From Rossellomorea sp. AcN35-11 (GTDB lineage Bacteria; Bacillota; Bacilli; Bacillales; Bacillaceae_B): DNA of 64,000 bases. Both the position numbers and the translations under genes were made by a program. Numbering within the stretch: the stretch's first letter is position 1; each line of letters opens with the position of its first letter. The notes under the pieces were generated by a model. The model was not told the origin of the DNA, searched no databases, and was given only the letters and a program-made list of their open reading frames with translations. Location of the stretch: NCBI GenBank assembly GCA_030388825.1, contig CP128836.1, positions 124,001 through 188,000 on the forward strand. The letters run 5' to 3'. Positions 8,806 through 17,492 of this stretch are shown here, piece after piece.

Positions 8806-9153
8806 ATGTTAACACCACATTCAGTGGAGTCTCTTAAAGGGATTCAAAAATGGGGTAAATTTATGGGGTACCTCACGATCATTATGGGGGTTATCCATGC
8901 ACTGTTAGGTTTATTTGCATTTGTTGTAGGTGCAATCCCCGGAATTGTAACCATCTTCCTCGGACTCTTTATACTAAGAGCAGCGAAGAATGCAGAGAAG
9001 TTAGTTATCGGATACGATGAACACTCTATGAACGAGATGCTTGATAATTTCAGAAAGTATCTAAAAGTACAAGGAATACTATTGATAATCTCTTTAGTTC
9101 TGCTTGTAGTTACAATGTTATTCTATGGGGTAATTTTCGCTTCATTTATCTGA
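8806..9153 (+). CDS. Small membrane protein, DUF5362-like
   Basis: 115 residues with three hydrophobic segments (YLTIIMGVIHALLGLFAFVVG, IVTIFLGLFILRA, and ILLIISLVLLVVTMLFYGVI) separated by a cytoplasmic-looking helix (KNAEKLVIGYDEHSMNEM). This pattern resembles DUF5362 membrane proteins of Bacillus, whose function is unknown; the match is from memory. ATG 8806 follows a strong AAAGGAGGAG. It is a single-gene unit ending in a bidirectional terminator. Confidence 0.65.
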   Translation: MLTPHSVESLKGIQKWGKFMGYLTIIMGVIHALLGLFAFVVGAIPGIVTIFLGLFILRAAKNAEKLVIGYDEHSMNEMLDNFRKYLKVQGILLIISLVLLVVTMLFYGVIFASFI

Positions 9154-9183
9154 ACAATTCCCTTGTTTAATTATTAGATCTAA

Positions 9184-9228
9184 AAAAGGTATCTGCTCTC
9201 CTCCAAGGATGAGTGGATACCTTTTTTA
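9184..9228. terminator. Bidirectional terminator
   Basis: The stem AAAAAAGGTATC...GATACCTTTTTT lies between two convergent genes and has A and T tails suitable for both strands. Confidence 0.85.
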
Positions 9229-9238
9229 TTTAAAACTC

Positions 9239-10357
9239 TTAATCATTAAAGCTCAAACCCGATAATTTATGTTTCTCATCGAACGCTCTCCACTCTATAA
9301 ATTTAAAACCCTGACTTTTATAAATTGTTTCGATCTTATTCAAATGATAGAACTCTTCCACATTTCTTGCTATTTCTACTACAGTATTTTTACTATCCTG
9401 AACAATAATAATGTTAGGGCTTAATTCTACACCAGAGACGTTAATCTTCCAAAGTAGAGGTTTTGAGAAGTTCTTTTTAAGCTTGACTAACTCCTCAATA
9501 AGTAACTCATCATAACGTGATTCAATAGGAATACGCGTTCCCGGGTCAGCTGGTATAAACAATAAATCTCTTACCTCTAGTACCCCTTTTTTGTTTATAT
9601 CCCTCCAAATCAACCACCATCCTTGACTATTTCCGCCATTAATATCCTTCTTCACTCCCTCTAAAAGAGATTTTTTCATTGTGATATTACACACAAAATC
9701 ACTGGTGTCATCAACAGAGTACAATGGCAATTTCCCCAAAAAGTCATACTGATGGTGCTCAATATAATCCACGTCACTAGAACCCCACCCTATAATCAAT
9801 CTTGGTGATTCATGTGTGTTCCGTATGACTACCTTTTTCTTTCCCTTTTTAATCACTTGAATATCAAATGTATTTTTGTCCAATAATCTTCTCCCATCTA
9901 CTTCACAAATACTAGCAGCTTTATATATTCTAGAAGATATATTTCTTGTCTGGCCATGCTTATAAGTAGCTATACCGCACTCTTCTAGTGATAACAATCC
10001 TAAAAAGAATGAATGCCATTGATTCGAACTATTCTCCTTAATATAGCTCAACTTTAAAATACCATCATGGTACGTTATCCCCTTGTTTTTTAAGTACTTT
10101 CTTTGCTTGCTATTATTAGGGCATGAGTAATGATGAAAACTATCCCCTTTCCTGTTATTTACTAAACTATATTTAATTTGCTTGTTCTTCGATACTGTCT
10201 TTCTGATATGCATGATGGGATGCTTGTCTCTCCCATTAACACATAGACACTCGATATTCTTTTCCCCCTTGGCATACCACTTTCTTAGAAAAGTTCTTTG
10301 TTCTTCTAATGTCTTAGACGAAAGGTCATATAATCTTCCTTTAATCCTTAGCTTCAT
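9239..10357 (-). CDS. Plasmid protein of unknown function, possibly DUF1173-like
   Basis: 372 residues. The N-terminal part has a possible zinc site (CLCVNGRDKHPIM ... HHYSC) and a later segment resembling the DUF1173 pattern of CLC followed by a YxL and an H-x-C cluster; DUF1173 proteins occur on conjugative plasmids and have no known function. This similarity is a guess. ATG 10357 lies six bases after GAGGGGGG. It has its own promoter and leader, and convergent transcription from the left. No membrane segments are visible. Confidence 0.6.
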   Translation of the reverse strand: MKLRIKGRLYDLSSKTLEEQRTFLRKWYAKGEKNIECLCVNGRDKHPIMHIRKTVSKNKQIKYSLVNNRKGDSFHHYSCPNNSKQRKYLKNKGITYHDGILKLSYIKENSSNQWHSFFLGLLSLEECGIATYKHGQTRNISSRIYKAASICEVDGRRLLDKNTFDIQVIKKGKKKVVIRNTHESPRLIIGWGSSDVDYIEHHQYDFLGKLPLYSVDDTSDFVCNITMKKSLLEGVKKDINGGNSQGWWLIWRDINKKGVLEVRDLLFIPADPGTRIPIESRYDELLIEELVKLKKNFSKPLLWKINVSGVELSPNIIIVQDSKNTVVEIARNVEEFYHLNKIETIYKSQGFKFIEWRAFDEKHKLSGLSFND

Positions 10358-10382
10358 TATCATCCCCCCTCTCTATATACAA

Positions 10383-10431
10383 ATAAAAACCACTAAGATT
10401 TCCTTAGCGGTCCTTCCGTTTATAAATTATA
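10383..10431 (-). promoter_or_regulatory. Promoter and minimal leader hairpin (CGGAAGGACCG type)
   Basis: TATAAT (minus strand, 10426-10431) is followed about seven bases later by CGGAAGGACCGCTAAG pairing with CTTAGTGG and a T run (10390-10412). The predicted transcript starts essentially at the hairpin, so the whole leader is hairpin plus RBS. The GGAAGGACC arm recurs at 17431 and 20531. Confidence 0.7.
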
Positions 10432-10432
10432 T

Positions 10433-10681
10433 TCAACATATTTCCCGGGTTTCAGGAAACCCCATTTCCTCATCTGAAATACCAAGTTCTTGTTGGGCAA
10501 GTTTAATTGATTCTAAGTTAATATGCTGGAGAAGCAATGGTTCATAATGTTCCTCAAATAACTTCTTTGCTCTAATTCTTTCTCCAGGATCACCATGATT
10601 CATCATCCCATTAATAACGTTTAATTCTTCCAATAACGTTGCCGCCTCTAATTGATTGAGCCCTTTCATGTCTGCTTTCAT
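10433..10681 (-). CDS. Hypothetical protein, 82 residues
   Basis: A hydrophilic protein (MKADMKGLNQLEAATLLEEL...) that appears mostly helical. GGAG sits about six bases before ATG 10681, so I prefer that over the GTG at 10690, which overlaps the RBS. A TAGTCTATAAT promoter element lies about 85 bases upstream. I do not recognise the family; no cysteine, membrane or catalytic signature is evident. Confidence 0.55.
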   Translation of the reverse strand: MKADMKGLNQLEAATLLEELNVINGMMNHGDPGERIRAKKLFEEHYEPLLLQHINLESIKLAQQELGISDEEMGFPETREIC

Positions 10682-10765
10682 ATATTTCACTCCTATACAC
10701 CAAATGTCTTATATTTAGCATATAGTGGAACAAAAAAACATGCAAAAAATCATTGATAGAAATTA

Positions 10766-10803
10766 TAGACTAGTAGCCTACCACAATCTGATAGGCTACT
10801 TTC
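10766..10803 (-). promoter_or_regulatory. Hairpin and promoter between two minus-strand genes
   Basis: A near-perfect stem (GTAGCCTA...TAGGCTAC, 10773-10800) lies just past the 10804 stop codon, with TAGTCTATAAT immediately downstream on the minus strand, a good -10 for the 82-residue gene. There is no clear T run on the minus strand, so terminator function is uncertain. Confidence 0.4.
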
Positions 10804-11724
10804 TTATAAATGTAGAACTCCGACCATTTTCTGCTTATGAACATCATCTATTAGAACAAAAGAATCACCATTATCATCGAAATCTAGAGAAGTCTTTGAA
10901 AGATCATAATCTATTCCTTGTTTCTTCACAAGTAACTTATAACGGATAGGAGCTCTCTTTAAAGGAGACATGCTATTAGTTGATAAGATTAGAACCATAT
11001 TGCTCATATTTGAGATAACACATAATAATTCTATCATTCTATCTAGGTATTTTATCTGAACCTCTGAATATGACGAACTATCAGGGATATTTATATGAAG
11101 AACTCTAGGCGCTTCAACCGGTGTAATCATTGAAAAGACCCAAAATGACCACACACCCTTCAATAACCCTAATAGTTTTTCTTCGTCTGTATTACCTCCA
11201 TATTGATAAGAGAATAGGTCTCCATCACTTTGCCACAAGACATTATCAAGACCTTTCAATTGCTCCTCGAACTTATATTTTTCATCCCCCTCTAGTTGTG
11301 CTGCAGACCTTATATGACCATATAAAGGACCCTCTAAAGTCGGTCTATACCCAATTACTAACTTTTTACGATTCACACCTATTAACGAAGTCATCATTTC
11401 CATATACATATTGACTAATTCCTTACGTTGCTCAGATAATATTTCATTAGAAATAGAATTTGCTGGGTGATCCCTTTCAAAAGCAATAATGTTTGTTAAT
11501 GTGCCCTCCCTTTCAAGTTTTCTACCACTCGTAGAATCGATACTAAAATATGGCACACCTTCCAACTCTAAAAATTTTCGTTCTATCTCTTCAAAAGTTT
11601 TATTGAACTTATCACCTTTACCCAATAGAGCAATCTTATGATGCCCATCTTCGAACGCTGGCCATAAGATCTCTCCTTCTCCTTTGAACTTTCCTAGAAC
11701 CAACATGCCGTCTCTAAATTCCAT
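10804..11724 (-). CDS. Plasmid protein of unknown function, possibly a degenerate P-loop protein
   Basis: 306 residues. The segment HKIALLGKGDKFNKTFEEIE near residue 28 is placed like a Walker A motif but lacks GxxxxGK, and a later hydrophobic strand (NMSNMVLILSTN) resembles a sensor strand of VirD4/HerA-type ATPases. This is inference only. The start at ATG 11724 is supported by GGAGGG five bases upstream. It has its own leader terminator. Position among plasmid genes suggests a role in plasmid transfer or maintenance, unproven. Confidence 0.55.
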   Translation of the reverse strand: MEFRDGMLVLGKFKGEGEILWPAFEDGHHKIALLGKGDKFNKTFEEIERKFLELEGVPYFSIDSTSGRKLEREGTLTNIIAFERDHPANSISNEILSEQRKELVNMYMEMMTSLIGVNRKKLVIGYRPTLEGPLYGHIRSAAQLEGDEKYKFEEQLKGLDNVLWQSDGDLFSYQYGGNTDEEKLLGLLKGVWSFWVFSMITPVEAPRVLHINIPDSSSYSEVQIKYLDRMIELLCVISNMSNMVLILSTNSMSPLKRAPIRYKLLVKKQGIDYDLSKTSLDFDDNGDSFVLIDDVHKQKMVGVLHL

Positions 11725-11750
11725 ATTACCCTCCACACCCCTCTTAAAAA

Positions 11751-11840
11751 TAAAAAAACGTGCTTACTCCTAGAGTAAGCACGTTCTCCGTAACTTTCAT
11801 TAATAATTTAAGCGTATATAAACCTTAACATTATGTCAAA
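11751..11840 (-). promoter_or_regulatory. Promoter region and leader terminator
   Basis: TTGACA (minus strand, 11834-11839) is followed by AT-rich -10 candidates and then a perfect 13-bp stem (11757-11785, AACGTGCTTACTC with GAGTAAGCACGTT) with a T run, just before the RBS of the 306-residue gene. It could also terminate the MerR-like gene, whose stop lies at 11849. Confidence 0.65.
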
Positions 11841-11848
11841 AAAATCAT

Positions 11849-12541
11849 TTATTCTCCAAGAATTTCCTTCCTATACTCATGTTCAAAATGTTCACCTATA
11901 TACTCCTCTACGAAAGCATCTCGTTCATTTATATTTTCTTCTTTGCTAAAGAAACCAGACTTAACTAATCTTCTACCTTCTGGTTCCTTCGCCCACTCTT
12001 TTAATGCCTGCGCTTTTAGTTTCGCATCCACTCTTCTTCTAGCACTTTCTCTGCTGACGTGTTCTTCTTTCTCTTGTTTTCTTTTTTCCTCGTCATCCCT
12101 ACCATCACCTAACAGCAGCATTTGATTATTTAATTGTTCTTTCAGAACTTTTTCGAATTCCACTAACATATCATGTCCAAATTTAGGCGGTTCAGAAAAT
12201 GGCCCATTATCATTTTGACCCTGTTCATAAAGCTTTTTACTAGAAGCTAAAAGCTTGTATATCACCTCTATTGAGAAACCTTGATCTCTCCAATGATTTA
12301 TCTCAGCAAATATTCTCATGGATTTTTCAGAATATACTCTAGCATTGTAACCGTTTCTTTCTACATTAAGTAAATCTCCCATTGCTTTTTCCCAATTACG
12401 TATAGTAGCTGGAGATTTTCCAAACATATCAGCCAAATCAGTAATTGTATATTCTTTCTTAACATTTGAAATTTCAGTTTCTTCTCCAACCAAATTTGAA
12501 CCTGGTTGAACAGAACCCTTCACTGTTTCTGTTTCACTCAT
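11849..12541 (-). CDS. MerR-like DNA-binding protein with coiled-coil tail
   Basis: 230 residues. Residues about 30-100 form a MerR-type winged helix (EYTITDLADMFGKSPATIRN ... VYSEKSMRIFAEINHWRDQG), followed by a long charged helix (EEKRKQEKEEHVSRESARRR). This HTH-plus-coiled-coil layout resembles RacA and plasmid segregation or replication accessory proteins rather than a metabolite-sensing MerR regulator. It lies next to the repeat-rich region and parM, so binding to the dispersed palindromes is plausible but inferred. ATG 12541 follows AGGAGG. Confidence 0.65.
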   Translation of the reverse strand: MSETETVKGSVQPGSNLVGEETEISNVKKEYTITDLADMFGKSPATIRNWEKAMGDLLNVERNGYNARVYSEKSMRIFAEINHWRDQGFSIEVIYKLLASSKKLYEQGQNDNGPFSEPPKFGHDMLVEFEKVLKEQLNNQMLLLGDGRDDEEKRKQEKEEHVSRESARRRVDAKLKAQALKEWAKEPEGRRLVKSGFFSKEENINERDAFVEEYIGEHFEHEYRKEILGE

Positions 12542-12655
12542 TTACTTACCTCCTAATCTTATATACGTCATTTACAACACGCTTTAATAGGCGTTGTTCA
12601 GGATTTAACTCTCTTATAAGTTGATTTAGCCTAATTATAACCCTTTTGTAACTAC
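12542..12655 (-). promoter_or_regulatory. Promoter and leader hairpin of the MerR-like gene
   Basis: On the minus strand TTACAA and TATAAT (about 12635-12640) form a good promoter. The leader holds an imperfect inverted repeat ACAACGCC...GCGTGTTGT (12574-12597) with no T run, which may be an operator rather than a terminator. Confidence 0.5.
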
Positions 12656-13330
12656 ATAAAAAGAGTTATAGCTTCTTTTTTCTACAAAAAAATATCCTTT
12701 TTTAATAGATTCAATTTGTACCATTATCCCCAATAATATCGGTTTCGAAATGACAATAGCACTTTTAGAGACCTCAACTGTTTTACAACCTATTGAAACC
12801 CTGTTTACTTATTTTTATAACTGAATGTAATCACTTCATCCTCATACAGAATCTTGATGAAGAAAATACAACTAGTTGAAATAGTCTAATTTAAACAGTC
12901 TAAAATAGACCAATTCTTCATTTGTTATAATTTAAATCATCGACCTTCTCAGGTGACAGATTACGTTTGGAACATCGCCTCATTTTGTTTTTAATTAATT
13001 CCATGTTAGATGGTCTAATCTAAACTAGTTGAATTTAGACTAGTTTAGATTAGACCATCTATTTTAACTTACGCGCGTTCCATCACATCAGTTAATACTA
13101 TCCAGGATCACCTCTCACTGCCGTTTCGCCTCAATCAAAAACAGTAATTTTCAACCTACTGAAAATCTCTTTTAGCTTACAAATCGCTTTTAATTAATTA
13201 TAAGTGCATTACCTCAGACACCCTTCACTTGTTTTACAAACATTACTGTCCCATGAACCTAATTAGTGATTCACTCTTTTCTGGAAGTGAACACATTATG
13301 AAAGCACATCTGATTATTAAATGATTTATA
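12656..13330. promoter_or_regulatory. Non-coding repeat region with TAGTCTA-type sites and a 22-bp inverted repeat
   Basis: No gene is supported here. AGTCTAAAATAGAC lies at 12897-12910. Perfect 22-base arms (13008-13029 and 13039-13060) around a 9-base spacer also contain GGTCTAATCTAAACTAGT, a variant of the same motif. The block lies between the MerR-like gene and parM and is very AT rich, which suits a centromere or origin. Confidence 0.6.
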
Positions 13331-13645
13331 ACCTGTTGTATATCAATTATAAGTTGTAAGTCTTCTTCGGGAAGTTGTAATTCTTTATGTATAGTCGGTT
13401 GTATTAAAGCAAGTTTTCACTTACAACAAAGTAAAAGTTGCAAAACACTTTGTCATGGTTTATAATTCCTTGTGTAGACATATTTAACTTATTTTCAATC
13501 TATTGCAATATTATGTAAATATAACTATAGTTAGTTATAAGTATTAGCAAATTCACTTTCAACAGGTTGTAAGAATTCATTTACAGCTGCTTGTAATAGA
13601 GTTATAGGTTGAAAGTGGGTTGCAACAGCTTGAAAATAGGGAGCA
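13330..13645 (+). repeat. TTGTAA-like short repeats upstream of parM (candidate parC centromere)
   Basis: About ten degenerate TTGTAA/TTGAAA/TTGCAA motifs occur in 300 bases, some inverted (TTACAAC). The last five, near 13566-13640, are spaced 24, 18, 11 and 10 bases, so the final ones lie on one face of the helix. Short phased repeats just upstream of parM are the typical form of a type II par centromere bound by a ribbon-helix-helix ParR. The function here is inferred from position. Confidence 0.5.
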
Positions 13646-13664
13646 TTATTTTTTTTGAGCATAA

Positions 13665-13699
13665 TAGTCTATTTTAGACTAACCAAAATCAACTATAAT
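13665..13699 (+). promoter_or_regulatory. parM promoter overlapped by a palindromic operator
   Basis: TAGTCTATTTTAGACTA (13665-13681) overlaps the -35 position for TATAAT at 13694-13699, about 43 bases before the parM start codon. A protein bound there would block RNA polymerase, which suggests autoregulation of the par operon. Confidence 0.65.
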
Positions 13700-13741
13700 G
13701 GTAGTGGAGATTCACTACATAATCTGAAAGGGGAAACAATC

Positions 13742-15029
13742 ATGACAGCAATCGATACTTTGAAAAAGCAATTCATTAAAGGGGACGCAATTTTAACAGG
13801 GGTAGACAGTGGTAACACATCTACTAAAGTAAGCGTACTGAACAAGAAAGGGGACATTGAAACTTATCAATTCCCAACTGTAATTGCTAAAGCTCCTATG
13901 ACAGTTAACGAAATCACACGTCACCAAACGAACCTGAATATGGAAGGGATCCAAAGATTGCATGTAAAGATCACAAGTGATTCCATTACCGGAAAAGAAA
14001 AAGCTTTCTATGTAGGGGAATACGCAAAGGATAAGGAAGATAAAGAACAGCCAGAGGCTGATGATACAAAGAAAACAAATAAACAACTTCACTTACTACT
14101 TTAACTGCTTTAGCAGTAGCTGCTTGGGAAACAGGAAAAGAAGGGGACGTTCTTTCACCATTTAGCGGGGGACTTCCTATTAGAGAGATCCAAGAAGAAG
14201 CCGGAGGGAAGTACCTGAAGGATTTCATTGGTGAACATGTGGTTGAATCAATTGATGGACCTTACCAAGGTAAATCTGTAAAACTAATCATCAAAGACGG
14301 TATCGTTAATGTCGAAGGTGTGACAAGCGCACTAGGGTTAAGTTACGATATCAAAAAAAGGGGAAATCAAGGAACAAAACGTCTCTAACCGCGTAGGCAA
14401 AGAGTTTGCAGTTATTGATGGTGGAGCAGGGACACTTGATATTGGACTCTTTGACTCAAATGGTTTTAACGCCCATCTGAGCAAGGATTACAGAATTGGA
14501 ACTAACCCTCATATTGACAAATTGTTGCACAAAGTTGAAACTGAAGTTTTCAAAGAGCAATACCAAAGAGTTCAAGAAAACAAAGATAAATTTTTAGAAA
14601 AAGGAAAAAAACTTCCTAAACCTTACAAAACTCGAGAAGAGTTTATGAGAAAAGTAATATACCCAGGGGGTACAGAGTATGTTAGATTCAAATGACGTTA
14701 ATTACCAACCAACATTTTCTGCTAGATGGGGAAAAGAATCTGCAGATATTACAGCACTTGTAGTTCAGACCATGGAAGATTACGCAAAAGAGGTAATGAG
14801 TGAAGTGGAACTCTTCGAGTTAGATGCAGGCGAGATCCAATCCTTTATCTTCGTTGGTGGAGGGCTACTGTTCGGATATACAGAATTCCGGAAACTAGAT
14901 TCCCAATTTTATATTTTCCCAGATGACAAAGAAAAATCAGCAGCAATCACGTCTAATTCATACCTAATGAGAAACTACCTGACTCGTTTAAACATATTGA
15001 AAAAACAAGAAGATACTGTTAATGCCTAA
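13742..15029 (+). pseudogene. parM: Actin-like plasmid segregation ATPase ParM, frameshifted as given
   Basis: ParM-type proteins polymerise into filaments that push plasmid copies apart. Three shifts (about 14080, about 14360 in AAAAAAAGGGG, about 14665 in GGGGG) divide the frame into four pieces that together cover the full actin fold, about 429 residues. All three nucleotide motifs survive: phosphate 1 GVDSGNTSTKV near residue 20, phosphate 2 VIDGGAGTLDIGLF, and the adenosine motif FIFVGGGLLFG near the end. The first shift is a missing base, the others are extra bases. Intact motifs and homopolymer positions suggest sequencing indels rather than decay. Start ATG 13742 follows AAAGGGG. A terminator separates it from parR. 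Confidence 0.8.
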
Positions 15030-15037
15030 CACATTTA

Positions 15038-15071
15038 CTAACCAAGAGGGGTATTTCCCTCTTGGTTTATT
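15038..15071 (+). terminator. Terminator after parM
   Basis: The stem AACCAAGAGGG...CCCTCTTGGTT ends in TTATTT, ten bases after the parM stop. It lies between parM and its partner gene and may set their ratio. Confidence 0.7.
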
Positions 15072-15106
15072 TGGAACTATTTTATAGCAGGGGAGGGAGA
15101 AAATAT

Positions 15107-15634
15107 ATGATCAGAGGATATGCACCAGGGACCGGTAGGCAATTCACACCCTCAATTGAAGCTACGTGGACAACAGAATTTAACGATTTGCTCCAGGAAT
15201 ATAACAACAATCACAAGTACAGTAGAAACAGACTCACAGAGAAATGCATTCAGTTAGGAATGAAGGTTCTACAAGAAGGTGAACAACCATCTAGCAGTGT
15301 TTCTAGTGATTCAGAGGGGATTTTCATACCTTACGATAAATTAACGCAAACTCAAATCGAGTTTCTAAAAAGTCAAGAAGGCCAAACAGCTTTAATAGGA
15401 ATAATAAAAATGTTATTCCTTGGGGACCCATCTCACTTAGCAGAAAACATCAACAGACCCCAACAAACCGATACCGATATTGTTAAAACTAATAGCTCTA
15501 CAACCGTAGAGGATAGTAAAACAGAGCCCTCAAATCATACTGAAACAACATCGGGAGACAACGAGAAGAAAACCGACATAGATGACCTTTTAAAAATGAA
15601 CGATATGTATGGAGGAATGATTCACAATTCCTAA
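15107..15634 (+). CDS. ParR-like centromere-binding partner protein
   Basis: 175 residues. An N-terminal segment (residues about 10-55, FTPSIEATWTTEFNDLLQEY then KYSRNRLTEKCIQLGMKVL) looks like a ribbon-helix-helix DNA-binding fold, and the rest is acidic and disordered, ending in a short conserved-looking tail DDLLKMNDMYGGM. This matches ParR architecture: DNA-binding N-terminus and a C-terminal peptide that contacts ParM filaments. Assignment rests on this layout and on the position 78 bases after parM. ATG 15107 follows GGGAGGGAG; an upstream in-frame start lies in the terminator. Confidence 0.65.
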   Translation: MIRGYAPGTGRQFTPSIEATWTTEFNDLLQEYNNNHKYSRNRLTEKCIQLGMKVLQEGEQPSSSVSSDSEGIFIPYDKLTQTQIEFLKSQEGQTALIGIIKMLFLGDPSHLAENINRPQQTDTDIVKTNSSTTVEDSKTEPSNHTETTSGDNEKKTDIDDLLKMNDMYGGMIHNS

Positions 15635-15641
15635 CCTATAT

Positions 15642-15672
15642 AACCACCGAATTTTGAACGGTGGTTTTTTTG
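15642..15672 (+). terminator. Terminator of the par operon
   Basis: CCACCGAATTTTGAACGGTGG followed by seven T's. The perfect stem lies ten bases past the partner-gene stop codon. Confidence 0.9.
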
Positions 15673-15761
15673 TTTTCTTCTTTTCTTATCAAGATCGGTA
15701 ATCAGACACTTTCAATACGTTGTTAATAGGTTAATAGTTGCTTAAATTCAATTTGAAAAAG

Positions 15762-15916
15762 ATAGTCTATTTTGAGTGGTCTATTTTAGATAGTCTGAAT
15801 TAGACTATCCTATGAAGCCTGTTGTATAAGTATTTATCATGTTTTAAATAACTTCGTTAATATATTTAAGAGGTTTCAAATGAGTTTATAGTCTATTTTG
15901 AGTGGTCTATTATAGA
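15762..15916. repeat. Direct repeat of a double TAGTCTA operator
   Basis: A 29-base unit (15762-15790 and 15888-15916) is repeated with one mismatch 97 bases apart; it reads TAGTCTATTTTGAGTGG then TCTATTxTAGA. A further palindrome GATAGTCTG...TAGACTATC overlaps the first copy (15789-15809). These sites flank the par operon on the side opposite the parM promoter site. The rest of 15673-16090 is AT rich with no gene. Confidence 0.75.
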
Positions 15917-16106
15917 CTACTTTATGTTTATAAGCACACACTCATATTTCTTCTAGTAAATGAACTGTTTCTCTTACTTGAATTATCCTATGATTATTTT
16001 TCTAATTATACATTTCCTACATCGCGGAAAACTTGATAAGATAGAGTTTGATAGTTTATCATTCTCTTAAAATATAAAAACCTTAATATCAGGAGGTCCA
16101 AAAAGG

Positions 16107-17389
16107 ATGTTTGACTCTAAATATTTGAACCTTTCTCCAAAAGAATATATGGTTTTGGAAGCTCTATATAAATACAGGGGAGTAACGATTGATCAACTAC
16201 TCGAAATCCTGGGATATGACAAAAAAGGCGTAACCAATATGTACAAACCCATTCAAACCCTCACCAAACTAGGATATATCTCTGCATATGCTATCTCTCC
16301 CAAACGATCCAAAAAAATTTACTATTTATCTTCCTACGGCTATGGAAAAATGCTAGAGCACCTAGAAATTCCTTATGGACACATAGGGACCGGTTATAAT
16401 CATGACTACGGTGATTTCTCATATGAACTATACAAACCCCCCCAGCAGCCAAAAAATACACCACCTTCTCTTAGTTGAATTCCTTATCAAAACCAATAAG
16501 TTCAAAAAAGAAATTGATAAAACCCAGAAAGCAGACCCCTCATTCGATTTCAGAGATAATAGATACGCAGCAAGGAAGTATATGACCTTAGTAGAGAAAG
16601 AGGGGGCAAAACCTCAACCTAAAAAAGGGCAACTCCGTCCTTGACGCTGAGGTTAAATTCAAAGCAAACTATAGTTTTGTAGAAATCGATATAGGAACAG
16701 AACGTGGAACTCATTTAACCGAGAAGTTTGAAGGATACAAAATTTACTTTGATTATTTATCGAAAAATAAAAAACAGTTACCATCGTCTATCTTATTCAT
16801 ATCCGAGGAAAAGAAATCAGAAATTCAAAAAAACAGACGTTGGCAGACCATATCAAAGAAATTCATTGAAGCTCTCGGAGATTACACAACTTCCGTTAAC
16901 TTAATTTATGATTCTATTGATAATGTAGAAACAACCCTTCTACGTGAATATAACGCAGAGAATAATCGGAATCTTATACTTGGCAAGATACGCAACTATA
17001 ACAAGTCAAAAAGCACGCCAATATTTGCTATTGACAAGAACCAAAACTTCAAGTGGGGTAAAGTAAACTTCTCGATTTCTGATTCTGGTTTTTTATATCC
17101 ATATGAAAGAGTTGAGGGCTACGAAACAAAAGGCTGGGCTATCTTATGGAAATTTAATGAGTACATGAAAAACGAACACATAAGAATAGAGAGCCTTAAC
17201 AATAAAAAGGGGATCCTACCCGTCCTCTTCTACAAAAACACACCACCAAAGCCAATCGAGCATTACAAAAAGATAGACAGAGATGGATTCTTTGATAACT
17301 ATTTGCACTTTAAAGATAAAGGAGGAACAGGTATTTGGCAGAACAAAGGCTTAACAGAACTAGAGTATAACCCTATATCTGAGCCATAA
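16107..17389 (+). pseudogene. Replication-relaxation family protein, frameshifted as given
   Basis: Three reading frames join to about 427 residues: an N-terminal winged helix (LSPKEYMVLEALYKYRGVTIDQ), a middle part with HHLLLVEFLI, and a C-terminal part with SFVEIDIGTERGTHL, which corresponds to the EIDxGTE signature of the replication-relaxation family (Pfam Replic_Relax). Members are found on conjugative plasmids with coupling proteins. Shifts lie at the C7 run near 16437 and the AAAAAAGGG near 16622, each one extra base. ATG 16107 follows AGGAGG. It immediately precedes the coupling protein and is a paralogue of the 21496 gene. Confidence 0.7.
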
Positions 17390-17404
17390 TAATATTTACA
17401 GATA

Positions 17405-17472
17405 AAATTATATATTTTAAACGATTTCGGAAGGACCGACCTCTTTATCAAAGAGTGTCGGTCTTTTTTTAT
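17405..17472 (+). promoter_or_regulatory. Leader terminator of the coupling protein gene (CGGAAGGACCG type)
   Basis: CGGAAGGACCGAC...CTCTTT ATC AAAGAG...GTCGGTC followed by seven T's (17429-17470) ends 22 bases before the GTG start and its AAAGGAGG. A TATATT -10-like element lies about 15 bases before the hairpin. It could also end the preceding gene. Confidence 0.65.
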
Positions 17473-17492
17473 TTTCTTAAAGGAGGTTCATC

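Noticed and set aside
10725..10949. 74-codon plus-strand frame
   Set aside because: It runs antisense over the end of the 306-residue gene and has no RBS or family features.
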